The notes under the pieces were generated by a model that was not told the origin of the DNA, did no database searches, and saw only the letters and a program-made list of their open reading frames with translations. The translations under genes were made by a program, and so were the position numbers. From assembly GCA_963556255.1 (NCBI GenBank), contig OY744606.1, positions 74,322,996 to 74,386,995 on the forward strand: 64,000 bases of DNA, written 5' to 3'. The stretch comes from Allolobophora icterica (taxonomy: Eukaryota > Annelida > Clitellata > Crassiclitellata > Lumbricidae). Positions 37,801 through 44,533 of the stretch are shown here, piece after piece. The first letter of the stretch is position 1, and each line of letters opens with the position of its first letter.

Positions 37801-38704
37801 AGAAACATGAATGGGTAGGCCCTATCTTATTGGCACCTAAACAAGCAAATTTTAAATTAAACTAGACTGAATAAATAAAAACACATGCAAGTTTCGAATA
37901 CAAACTAATAAGGTAAACGTACGTTTTAGCGTAATTAATTATTGGACGAAATGTCCACGTTCGCTTTAGCGTAATTAATTATTGGAAGCTGTATTAGCGA
38001 TGAAAATACAAATCTAACTGGAAGCTGGATTAGCGATGAAAATATAAGTCAAACTGGAAGCTGGATTAGCGATGAAAATGGAGATCAAACGAGAAGCTGG
38101 ATGTGCAAAGAAGGTAATCCTCCACGTTACGTGCGTTCATTATATGTACACTCTTATAGTGGATAGTTGCCAGCAATTGTGATGACTGATGAAAATATAA
38201 CTCAAAATAGAAGTTGGATGATTGATGAAAATAGTATTGAAACTAGAAGCTGGATAAATGATTAAAATATTACATAATAAACGGAAACTAGGAGTTGGAA
38301 TTGCGATGCAACTGTATCGTTTAACGCCGATAATTATCATTGCCGTGGATCAGCGATGAAAACATTTCATAGTAAAACTTGAAATAGAAGCTGGATTTGC
38401 GATGAAAATGAGCTAAAAGTGGAAGCTGGATGGATGAACGATTAAAATGTGTAATATTAAACTGAACTAGAAGCTGGAACGTGGATTAAATAATTATTTA
38501 CGCTATTCATTTTTCCGAAATCCTGCCAATAATTAATTACGCTAAAGCGTACGTTTACCAACTAATAATATGAAGTAATACATTGAAGACAATGAACTTT
38601 TGATTGATTACCTGGATAACAAGATCACAGCCTTCCCTTCCAACAGTGGTCACCTTAGGCGCAAGTAGAAACAGGCCTTGCGTACTTTTCAAATACCCTT
38701 TCAT
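13321..38704 (-). CDS. FHAD1: FHAD1 orthologue, FHA domain plus long coiled coil, complete in 29 exons
   Basis: I joined 29 coding exons by hand; every junction keeps the frame and all but one donor are GT. The total is 4233 bp, 1410 residues plus stop, almost the length I recall for human FHAD1 (about 1412). Residues 1-100 form the FHA domain. A Pro/Ser/Thr-rich linker follows (about 101-215), then coiled coil to the C-terminus, interrupted near residue 850 by a Gln/Pro/His-rich segment. FHA domains bind phosphothreonine peptides; FHAD1 itself is poorly characterised, and mammalian expression points to ciliated epithelia and testis. Introns 4-12 are all phase 0, as expected for an exon-built coiled coil. 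The weakest points are the exon 21, 22 and 25 boundaries. Exon coordinates are in the four block entries that follow. Confidence 0.93.
14645..14720 (-). mobile_element. LINE 3' end scrap
   Basis: Contains CATTTATAAAAGTGCC and GGCGCTCCCGACCC, matching the order seen at the LINE end at 8541-8590. Intronic in FHAD1. Only the 3' terminus remains. Confidence 0.4.
16536..16693. mobile_element. hAT MITE, 158 bp
   Basis: Ends CAGTGGCGGTGCC and GGCGTCGCCACTG, with the exact 8-bp duplication GGGCTATA on both sides (16528-16535 and 16694-16701). Non-coding. It lies in the FHAD1 intron between exons 22 and 23. Confidence 0.88.
16975..17180 (-). mobile_element. LINE 3' end fragment
   Basis: Begins on the + strand with CATTTATATGGCACCTTTTC and CAGAGGTTCTCCTGACTC, the reverse of a LINE end like that at 8541-8600, with a CATT repeat (about 16957-16974) as tail. 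Coding sequence is decayed beyond reading. Intronic. Confidence 0.45.
17660..17720. repeat. AATCT pentamer repeat
   Basis: Eleven or so units of TAATC/CAATC/TAATCT type with regular CAATC variants every third unit. It lies beside FHAD1 exon 22 in the upstream intron. Confidence 0.85.
17935..18263. mobile_element. hAT MITE, 329 bp
   Basis: Ends CAGTGCCGGCCTTAGG and CCTAAAGCTGGCACTG, with the exact 8-bp duplication CTATACAG (17927-17934 and 18264-18271). AT-rich interior without coding sequence. Intronic in FHAD1. Confidence 0.9.
19096..19240. repeat. CCCT/CATC-rich low-complexity tract
   Basis: TCCCTCCCTCCTTCCCTCCC and related units, then CA repeats at about 19215-19228. No gene. Confidence 0.6.
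20222..20832. mobile_element. hAT MITE (GGCGGCGAT family), copy 2, 611 bp
   Basis: Ends CATGGGCGGCGATC and GATCGCCGCCACTG, with the exact 8-bp duplication TATGATGT (20214-20221 and 20833-20840). The interior shares GGGGGACATGACCCCCACCT and the CCCCCAAATTTTGAAGA phrase with the copy at 41048-41653. A different small element is nested at 20617-20771. Intronic in FHAD1. Confidence 0.9.
20617..20771. mobile_element. Small hAT-like MITE nested in copy 2
   Basis: AGGGATCCCG at the left and CCAATCCCTG at the right are flanked by AAAAAGTC on both sides (20609-20616 and 20772-20779). The interior is dominated by inverted copies of GGAACCGGAACG-type sequence. The left terminal C seems lost. Confidence 0.7.
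21187..21374. mobile_element. hAT MITE (GGCGTAACTT family), copy 1, 188 bp
   Basis: Ends CAGGGGCGTAACTTTGG and AAATTACGCCTATG; flanks ATTGTAAC and ATTGTAAT differ at one base. The same family, inverted, is at 56706-56878. Confidence 0.8.
21395..22480 (-). mobile_element. L2-like LINE fragment, decayed
   Basis: Minus frames with shifts between them read SQWMSSNLLCLNLSKTEFII, LRRIRPKIDLKTSSTIITSI, SKLDYCNS-like text, QKSLARAVTRMPKHHHITLI and LKSLHWLKI, the standard L2-type reverse-transcriptase C-terminal half. Several frameshifts. Nested in the transposon at 20882-22585. Confidence 0.8.
22725..26679 (-). CDS. FHAD1: FHAD1 exons 13-19: middle coiled coil and Gln/Pro-rich insert
   Basis: Exons are 26487-26679, 25730-25918, 25203-25321, 24716-24805, 23979-24216, 23178-23507 and 22725-22884. 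Phases run 1,1,0,0,1,1,2 and match at every junction. Exon 17 (LEKFEQDLEERVKVQRNEV) and exon 19 are coiled coil. Exon 18 begins with a Gln/Pro/His/Tyr-rich stretch (HQPTYQPAHHYSPQQP), which breaks the coil, and then resumes coil at TLAQVQRENTDYLKQLQEQQ. Confidence 0.9.
23880..23945 (-). repeat. Possible tRNA-derived SINE fragment
   Basis: On the minus strand GTGGTCTCGTGGTTAGCATG resembles a tRNA 5' half, ending AGGAGGTTAAAAT where a T-arm would be. A weaker related segment lies near 23690-23750. Not a functional tRNA. It borders the acceptor side of FHAD1 exon 17. Confidence 0.3.
24430..24625. repeat. TATG/CATG microsatellite
   Basis: Degenerate GTATGTATGCATG repeats with a partial internal duplication of about 90 bp (GCAGGTAGATATACATGTAT and GCAGGTAGATATATATGTAT). 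Frames through it are Tyr-Ile-His-Thr repeats. Intronic. Confidence 0.85.
26150..26400 (-). mobile_element. Possible LINE/RT-derived fragment
   Basis: The minus frame has ILEMIETSRLKMFGHYAQFD, like the RRLRWFGHVxRMD motif seen near the end of some endonuclease-type retroelement ORFs. The surrounding sequence is decayed. Intronic in FHAD1. Confidence 0.4.
26952..32119 (-). CDS. FHAD1: FHAD1 exons 5-12: first coiled-coil block
   Basis: Exons are 31850-32119, 31345-31509, 30690-30785, 30013-30081, 29138-29242, 28383-28490, 27566-27694 and 26952-27032. All lengths are multiples of three and all introns are phase 0. The sequence is heptad-like and rich in Glu, Lys, Leu and Gln (for example EELRRQEEEIQRM; QRLREELVKADSERNSTIEY; LQEELERERGKIEQVIEENH). 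The exon 6 donor is GC (AATAAG followed by GCAAGT), a GC-AG intron with otherwise ideal consensus. The exon 5 donor GTTCAA is weak. Confidence 0.9.
27335..27450 (-). mobile_element. LINE 3' end scrap
   Basis: ATGGTAATGGTAATTGC tail followed by AAATTTATATAGCACC and ACTTCAAGACAGACTC, in the same order as the other LINE ends here. Intronic. Confidence 0.4.
29620..29830. repeat. TGAT/CATT-rich low-complexity tract
   Basis: About 200 bp of degenerate ATTGATTGATTG, ATTCATTCATTC and TTAATTAATTAA units. No coding content. Intronic in FHAD1. Confidence 0.7.
30180..30330 (-). mobile_element. LINE RT fragment
   Basis: The minus frame reads DYYNSILYGLPEFTLILLNR, matching the LDYCNSLLYGLP motif of CR1/L2-type reverse transcriptases. 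Short and decayed. Intronic. Confidence 0.55.
32575..32850. repeat. CAGT/CAAT and CCAG low-complexity tract
   Basis: Degenerate GTCAATCAGT and AGCCAGCC units. No open frame worth keeping. It lies between FHAD1 exons 4 and 5. Confidence 0.6.
33010..38704 (-). CDS. FHAD1: FHAD1 exons 1-4: FHA domain and Pro-rich linker
   Basis: Exon 1 is 38612-38704, exon 2 is 35071-35277, exon 3 is 33347-33623 and exon 4 is 33010-33092. The start ATG is chosen because MKGYLKSTQGLFLL matches the FHAD1 N-terminus; an in-frame ATG 22 codons upstream gives residues without similarity. FHA hallmarks: VGREGCDLV (Gly-Arg of the first loop), SSSIDQQHALLEYLPEED (Ser and His of the phosphate-binding region), LNSVHGTYVND (Asn/His-Gly-Thr loop) and PGDVIRFG. 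The exon 1-2 junction splits the FHA domain between DLVIQ and SSSID. Exons 3-4 encode a low-complexity linker (THKMSKG then SCGWVTGTAPGILRSSSSS). Confidence 0.93.
34051..34893. mobile_element. hAT element, 843 bp, CAGNGGTTCCCAAAC ends
   Basis: Ends CAGCGGTTCCCAAACTTCTC and GTTTGGGAACCACTG, with the exact 8-bp duplication GTTTAATA (34043-34050 and 34894-34901). These ends are typical of the widespread Charlie/Tip100-type hAT elements. GACGGACCGGCAGGAATT is repeated near the left end and GCGGACCGGCA near the right. No transposase remains. Intron 2 of FHAD1. Confidence 0.92.
35960..36850 (-). mobile_element. L2-like LINE fragment with internal inversion junction
   Basis: The minus frames read LRRIRPMLDLKTACTIATSI, SKLDYCNSIFLNLEYTQIKR and PPPISVFLDRQSLYSSQLLK, the same family as 21395-22480. 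A perfect 38-bp inverted repeat sits inside it at 36469-36549. Confidence 0.75.
36469..36549. repeat. Perfect 38-bp inverted repeat with 5-nt loop
   Basis: Arms 36469-36506 and 36512-36549 are exact reverse complements around the spacer GAATT. The left arm belongs to the LINE; the right arm is its inverted copy, after which LINE sequence resumes. Confidence 0.93.
36897..37133. mobile_element. hAT-like MITE, about 237 bp
   Basis: Ends CAGAGGCGCAGC and GCGACGCCGCTG, flanked by CTAGAAAAC and CTAGAAAC, that is, a near-exact duplication with a one-base indel. Nested in the 35723-37408 element. Confidence 0.6.
37912..38559. mobile_element. Mutator-like MITE with 9-bp TSD and internal tandem array, 648 bp
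   Basis: Terminal inverted repeats of about 33 bp with one mismatch begin GGTAAACGTACG on the left and end CGTACGTTTACC on the right. The 9-bp duplication AACTAATAA is exact (37903-37911 and 38560-38568). The interior is a degenerate array of GAAGCTGGATTAGCGATG units of about 30 bp. Part of the terminal repeat (GCGTAATTAATTATTGG) is repeated once inside the left end. No ORF. It ends 52 bp from the FHAD1 exon 1 donor. Confidence 0.85.
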
Positions 38705-39085
38705 ATTATTGTTGTATCCAACACAAAAAGACAACCAGAACCTACTAACATTCGTAAATCTGTTCTTCAAACTAGTTCATCTTTACAGTGAAAATATGCC
38801 GAATCTGATCGCGAACATCTCACAACATGCGGCCAACCAGAACAGTGTGTGGTCAGCTAGACACCAGAGACGCGTCGCTAGGTGATGCGTCTCGGACTAC
38901 TTTACGGCAGAAAGATATAAAGCACAACGCTTAATTATTAAAAATAATCTGTATGCTATTTGTCAGGCTATCTCTGTGTTTGACATCATAAAAATCTTGA
39001 TAGCGCATGCATCTATACACAAGTTTTTTCAATGAATAATACTTTGTCGCATCCGCATACACGCACTTAGATATAACTCAAGATG

Positions 39086-39098
39086 GCTGCCTGGTAAC
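39086..39098 (-). promoter_or_regulatory. Candidate RFX X-box upstream of FHAD1
   Basis: On the minus strand, GTTACCAGGCAGC fits the RFX half-site pattern GTTRCC-N-RGCAAC with one mismatch, about 380 bp upstream of the FHAD1 ATG. RFX sites mark ciliary genes, so the placement suits the gene, but a 13-mer match alone is weak. Confidence 0.3.
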
Positions 39099-39768
39099 AT
39101 AACAACAACCAAACAGAAATAGCCTCGACCCTTTACTTTTCTTAAAGCTTATGTCTAAATTAATTAAAGCAATAACAACAAGGCATAAATTTCATTTAAA
39201 AAATTTAAACTTTAGTTGAAACCTTTCTTTAAATGGAAATTTTTTATCTATTTTTTGTAGCACATTGAAAGATATAGTTATCGAAAAATGGTATCAATTT
39301 TTGCATTGTCAATCGCTAGGTGGCAACAAACCTTCTCTTCTTTTCAATGGATAGCGTTACCTCGAGACTTCTACAGAGCCCAAAATGAAAAGCGAAGTCG
39401 CGGATCCAGCTTATGCACAGATGCATCCGGAAAAAGGTCACTGAATCCTATCCAAGCTAAGAACTTCCATAGCGCCATCGTAGTAATGCCAGTGCCACGC
39501 CAGAGGCCCTGCACTTTAGATGGGTTTAGGTCTATGGGCATTTTCCACGCAACATGCCCTATTCTTTGGATAGGTTTATATAAGCTTAAGTGTTCCGTTA
39601 CAATTACAATAATTACAATATGCCAATACGAAGCCCATATATAGAAGCCATATTTCGATATGGGATCCGAATATATCTTATGGATTGGTCTTCTTGATAT
39701 TGACATGAATAGGCCTACGGCTTGGTTTCGGTGTGCCATCGGTTGATGCCTTGTGCATTAGGCCTAGG

Positions 39769-39975
39769 CCCAGTCTTGTTGTCCTCGAGACCAAGGTCTT
39801 GGTCTCGAGTGCACTCGAGTTCGTTTTTAAAAGTCTTGGTCTTGGTCTTGGTCTTGAGGTTCAAGGTCTTGGTCTTGGTCTTGGTCTTGAGGTTCAAGGT
39901 CTTGGTCTTGGTCTTGGTCTTGAGGTTCAAAGTCTTGGTCTTGGTCTCGCAAGACCAAGACCAAGACCGGCTGTT
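39769..39975. repeat. GGTCTT minisatellite, copy 1
   Basis: About four 39-bp units of the form GAGGTTCAAGGTCTTGG plus extra GTCTTG repeats, starting after CCCAGTCTTGTTGTC. The same array, with the same single-sided end, is at 56465-56650. Frames give Leu-Val or Gly-Leu repeats and are not genes. Confidence 0.9.
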
Positions 39976-40218
39976 AATATGAACAGTCATTTAACAGAAC
40001 TCAAGAATTCTGTATCAAGCCTGCTTGCATCATACGCCCAATATCTATGGATGGATACAAGTCATGTTGGTCATGCAGGAAAACCCATTGGCAGCAGCAA
40101 CAGTTATTCTGTGTCAGACGGTATGATAAACCATGGGAAGATTTCAAAAGGACTCATTATCCGTACATTTACATCCAGTGCTTGAAAAGCTACTCTGTGT
40201 GTGTCAGCGACTTCAGTA

Positions 40219-40358
40219 GAGCCATGCGCCGACGTCATAGTGTCGGCGGCGGCGCGCCGGTCATTTTTGGTCGGCGGCGGCGGCGCGCCGACGAACAAAA
40301 ATCGGCGGCGGCGGCGCCCACAAAATGTCGGCGTCGGCGCGGCGCGGCGTGCCCTAGT
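40219..40358. repeat. CGG-rich short element, copy 1
   Basis: Extremely GC-rich (GGCGGCGGCGGCGCGCCGAC) in an AT-rich setting, starting TAGAGCCATGCGCCG. It shares AACAAAAATCGGCGGCGGCG and AAAATGTCGGCG with 42304-42432. Probably a non-autonomous transposon, but no clean target duplication was found. Confidence 0.55.
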
Positions 40359-40374
40359 CAGAAACATGAGTCAC

Positions 40375-40524
40375 CATGGGCATCCGCAGGAATTTTTCCG
40401 GGGGGGCAAAATTTTTATAAGGGGACAAAATTTTTCCAGGGGGCAAAATGACGTTTTTGCATGGAAAATCTATTCACAAATCCAGGGGGGCAAATTCCTT
40501 TTGCCCCTCCTCCGGACGCCCATG
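40375..40524. mobile_element. hAT MITE, 150 bp
   Basis: Ends CATGGGCATCCGCAGG and CCGGACGCCCATG, with the exact 8-bp duplication TGAGTCAC (40367-40374 and 40525-40532). The interior is GGGGGGCAAAATTTT-type sequence. Confidence 0.88.
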
Positions 40525-41047
40525 TGAGTCACTATAAGAGTTGAACAGCCGTTGGTCCTGTGACCAGTCACGAGGGCCAAGTTCTCTAAAGCCACTCCAT
40601 CACACTGAAGCTCAACTACATATAAAGGGACTGAAAGAGAAGACACCTTCAGACATTTGCCTTACAAATATGAACATCCTTAATTACACTGCACATCTGT
40701 ATAGGTATAGGCAAATTGTAATCAGATGAAGCAACATACGTTTGCATATTGCATGAATACACTTGCATATGCACTGATACAGTGTAAGCCTACACACCAA
40801 GTCACATGGAAGATGCTGGATAACAGCATCCTCCCAGTAAGAGAGGTTGCTGAAGCCATGAAGTGAAATGTAAACATATACGTTTTCCTATACACTGCGC
40901 CGAACGGCCTCACTCCTGTTAATATTTCAATGAATTTACCAGGTGGTCTGCTGCCCGTTTGAATTGGTGCCACGTCATTTAAAGTTTCCACATATAGACC
41001 ATTGTTTGTATCAGGCTAAACTGAAAAAGGCTATTCTTGATACTATA

Positions 41048-41653
41048 CATGGGCGGCGATCCCGGGGGGGGGGTCGCGGGGGACAAGACCCCCCACCTTT
41101 AGGAGTGGGGGGACACGCCATGCATCGGACCCCCCCCAAATTTTGAAGATACACGAAAAAAGGTGAACAAATGGAACTGTGTGTGAGGGCGAAAACGAGT
41201 TTTCAGTGCCATTTTGACGAGAAAAGTAGTCTTTTAGCAGAAGTGTCCCCCCCAAATGTAAGGAATAGAAGAGAAAAAATTTGTGTAAGAGAAGAAAAGA
41301 AGAGAAAAAATGTTTTGGAGATGAATTCGGAAAAATTAGATTTTTGACGTAAGGAAGGGTGATTAAGGAAAAAGTGACGAAAGTTTTTTTCGAAGATGAG
41401 ATGTGATATTTTTTCGGATTCTGGAAGATGAGATCGTAGAAAATTTGTGAAAGTTTGAAAGTGTACGCGAAAGAGTAGGATAACTGAGGTGAATGACTAA
41501 AAAAAAGGTCATCAACTTTTTTCGAAGATGAATTGGAAATTTTTTGGAGATGAAGTGGGGAAATTTTTTTTCGGACAAGATTTAAAAAAAGGTCGTCGAC
41601 GAGATCGTGGCCGACTTTGTCCCCCCACCTCTCAGACAAGATCGCCGCCACTG
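41048..41653. mobile_element. hAT MITE (GGCGGCGAT family), copy 3, 606 bp
   Basis: Ends CATGGGCGGCGATC and AGATCGCCGCCACTG, with the exact 8-bp duplication ATACTATA (41040-41047 and 41654-41661). Interior G/C runs and AAAAAAGGTCATCAACTTTT are shared with copy 2. The 202-codon minus frame across it is chance. Confidence 0.9.
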
Positions 41654-41661
41654 ATACTATA

Positions 41662-42300
41662 CGTACTAAGTCAAAACCTGAGTCAACTGATACTGTTTAC
41701 CTGAATAGATTCAAGCCAAAAGTATTAATGAATTATACCTTCCCTTCTGCATGAATTAGTTAAATGGCATATCTTGATATTAATAGCACTCATAAACTCC
41801 TCTAATCTTACAACATTAACCCAAAAATTTACACCATTGTAAAGACCACAGACATCAAAGACTACAATCAAGTTATAGAAGCTATTCAACATGAAGGTAA
41901 CGAATGAGGGAATATTGTAGTACTGCAGTACACATACAAAGACATGCATTGCATGTTGCTTTTGCTGTCAAGGTATTAAGGAAATGGCAACAGGAACAGA
42001 TGTATCAAAACAATGGCTACTTGTAACAAGATATCGCTTTAAATGACTGTGTGTATATCATGGCACAAAGACAAGATGATCAAAGTATAAGGAAAACGAA
42101 TTTTGTCAGGAAGACAATGCATTCTTGGTATCAAGATAAAGACCACAAACATTGTAATTAGCTATGTTAACTCTTTATCTTCTTCATTAACACACGCGTT
42201 CCTACCAATCAAAGTGCCATTTCTGAGAATAGGTTGCTTATCTTTGCAATATCATGCAAAACATGAAAAATGCAACAATAACAATTAAGCGTATAAAACT
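41662..42300. other. Unassigned AT-rich sequence
   Basis: No coding exon, repeat or RNA gene was recognised here. Confidence 0.3.
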
Positions 42301-42303
42301 GGC

Positions 42304-42432
42304 ATCGGCGGCGCGCCGACAGATTGTCGGCGGCGGCGGCGGCGGTGGCGCGCCGACAAACAAAAATCGGCGGCGGCGGCGACCACGAAATGTCGGCGGC
42401 GGCGGCGCGGCGCGGCCGGCGCAGGGCTCTAG
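42304..42432. repeat. CGG-rich short element, copy 2
   Basis: Same organisation as 40219-40358, ending CGGCGCAGGGCTCTA, which is close to the inverted complement of the left end of copy 1. The two copies together suggest a transposon with TAGAGCCNTGCGCCG ends. Confidence 0.55.
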
Positions 42433-43081
42433 ACTTCAGCACCTGTAGAACGTATTTTTTCACATGGCGGAATTTTTATGAGGCCCACCAGGCACGTCTT
42501 GGTCAGAAAATTCTGAGCGAATTGGTTTTTATAAAATACAAAAGGCATTTGGTAGGCCTATAAGAGTTTGCATGAAGGACTTTTGAATACAAATTCGGAT
42601 TTATCTGCAGTTTGCATTTAAAGTTAATTAGTGGGGTTCCCGAACACTCAGTCATTTCAAATTGATGTGAAAGTTTCGTTTTCATTACTAATTTGAGGGT
42701 AAGTGTATGTAGACCAATTTTGGTCCGAGGGGAAAGGACTCAGATGAGAAATTGGTACTTTGGCCCAATTTTCAAAATGGCCGCCATCGAAAATCGTGAA
42801 ATAGGCATACATTTTGGTTTTTTAAAAAGCTCATTTGTGTTAAAACTTTTATTGCAATTTTATAAAGCTAATACTGAATGATGAATCACATGAAGTCAAA
42901 ATATTGGTGTTTTGAATATTCCCGTATGCCAAAAAATTCCAAGATGGCTGCCAATTTCTGTTTTTTAACATTACGCCTCATGACTGAAACCCCTTAAAAT
43001 ATCTGTTAATTTTCTCCCTATGGTATTGTATTCATTCCATGCTGCTCCATCAGCATTGGCGTTCGTAGGGGGTTAAGGGGG

Positions 43082-44223
43082 TGTAGCGCCACCCTATACT
43101 AAGAGTGCTTAGTGTTATGTTCTACACCCACGACTACTTTAGTTCTGTTTCATCTTGTCTTTACTGGACAAGGAAATGCATAGGCCTATCTATTTGACTA
43201 GGGAAATGAACAGAGAACACATGTGTATGCATTTAAATGAATATAAATATAATGTATATCAGTTAAAGCATGTAACAGTTCAATGTCTAGTTATCCTATG
43301 TCTACTTTGCCTTATTCCCTACCTAGCCAGCATCTTTGCTATCTAGATTTTATTGCCTACTGCTACCTCCCAGTAAGACCCTTGAGCACGGAATGTTCTC
43401 ACAGTTTGTTCCTTGTGGAAGCGCTGTCTTTCATCCGTTTATTCATCTGATGAGTTCGCAGATCCTTTCGCAAATCGCCTTGTTTCTCCCTCGTCGAAGC
43501 TCGACTGTCCACCGTTCTCGTGACTTCTCGTAGCTTGATGTCTCTCCCAAAGAGACCGTCGTTACAACCCGAGTGTGTGCTTTACTACTCCAGAGTAACG
43601 TACACTTCACTCGCGGAATAACTCCTTAAGTCCGTTGACAAGATCGCTTCGCAAATGTCGACTTCCTATGATGGAAAGTCACACTTCGCAACGGTTTGTT
43701 ACGAGAGCGTTTCACTCGAATTATTCGATCCTCGCTGTCCAACGTCTCGACTTATAAACTCAACTGCATCGATCGTTTCGCAAAACCGATCATATTGACT
43801 AACGATGCTCTCTCATCGACTTAGTCCAACATCCACCGAGTCGATCCACTCAAGATTTCTAGAACGTCTTGTTCAGTTGAAATCAAAAATCGAACTGCCG
43901 CATCTCCACGCCACGTCACCACGGTTGCTTGGTTACCGAGTCGTCAGCCGCTTCGCCATAACGGTTTTGATCAGCTGTTCGTACTGACCAATGAGGTGAG
44001 TCCACATCGTCTGCTGTCCTTTGCGTAGATATGATGAACCCCTCTATCTAATATTAATTAATCCCTACAATGCTGGCTTAGCTGCTGGCATTTTAATTAA
44101 GTTACATTTATGTAGCTCTACAATCCTACATTATATAATCTAAATAGATTCTTCTCTACACTATAACATCTTATAGCATGTTGTGTAGCTGGGAATCATT
44201 GTGTGGTTTGGGAGATCATTACA
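43082..44223 (-). repeat. 3' LTR of the Gmr1-type element
   Basis: Same length as the other LTR. The only difference noticed is GGGAATCATT here versus GGGAATTATT near 51125. Confidence 0.93.
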
Positions 44224-44235
44224 TCACCCCCCACA
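44224..44235 (-). other. Polypurine tract of the Gmr1-type element
   Basis: TGTGGGGGGTGA on the minus strand, directly abutting the 3' LTR, is where plus-strand DNA synthesis would be primed. Confidence 0.8.
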
Positions 44236-44533
44236 ATCAAAGAAATAATACATTTTTTCTTAAAATACTATGACTCCTTACCTAACTACACAATATTCTT
44301 ATCTACACAACTTATATTAACATATATCAGTTATCTAGTAAAACCATTTACTGTTCCAATTGGTCCAACTTTAACTAGTGAAATATATATATTAACTTGA
44401 CTTAATAATCCCTTAACTTATACTTTAAAGCAACACACATTTTAATCTCTTAACTAGTCATATATGAAATGATAATCTATCCTATCATGTCATAACTTAC
44501 GTTACTATCTTACTTATGACTATTCTAATTGGC

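Larger units (their letters stand above)
38705..40374. other. Region upstream of FHAD1
   Basis: Contains the presumed FHAD1 5' UTR and promoter, an imperfect palindrome at 38867-38893 (GAGACGC arms), a candidate RFX site at 39086-39098, a GGTCTT minisatellite and a CGG-rich repeat. No convincing protein-coding exon was seen; the open frames near 39288-39739 resemble nothing I know. Confidence 0.4.

Noticed and set aside
39371..39739. 122-codon minus-strand frame upstream of FHAD1
   Set aside because: No recognisable domain, no splice or conservation evidence, and a tryptophan/isoleucine-rich composition typical of chance frames in AT-rich DNA.
39715..40185. Open frames rich in Leu-Val, Gly-Leu and Lys-Thr-Lys
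   Set aside because: They come from the GGTCTT minisatellite; the same pattern appears at 56401-56710.
41043..41651. 202-codon minus-strand frame
   Set aside because: It coincides almost exactly with a hAT MITE that has clean ends, and no domain is recognisable; other copies of the family do not keep the frame.
43155..43987. Three small + strand open frames, repeated identically at 50087-50919
   Set aside because: They lie in the two LTRs, antisense to the element, and are identical only because the LTRs are.
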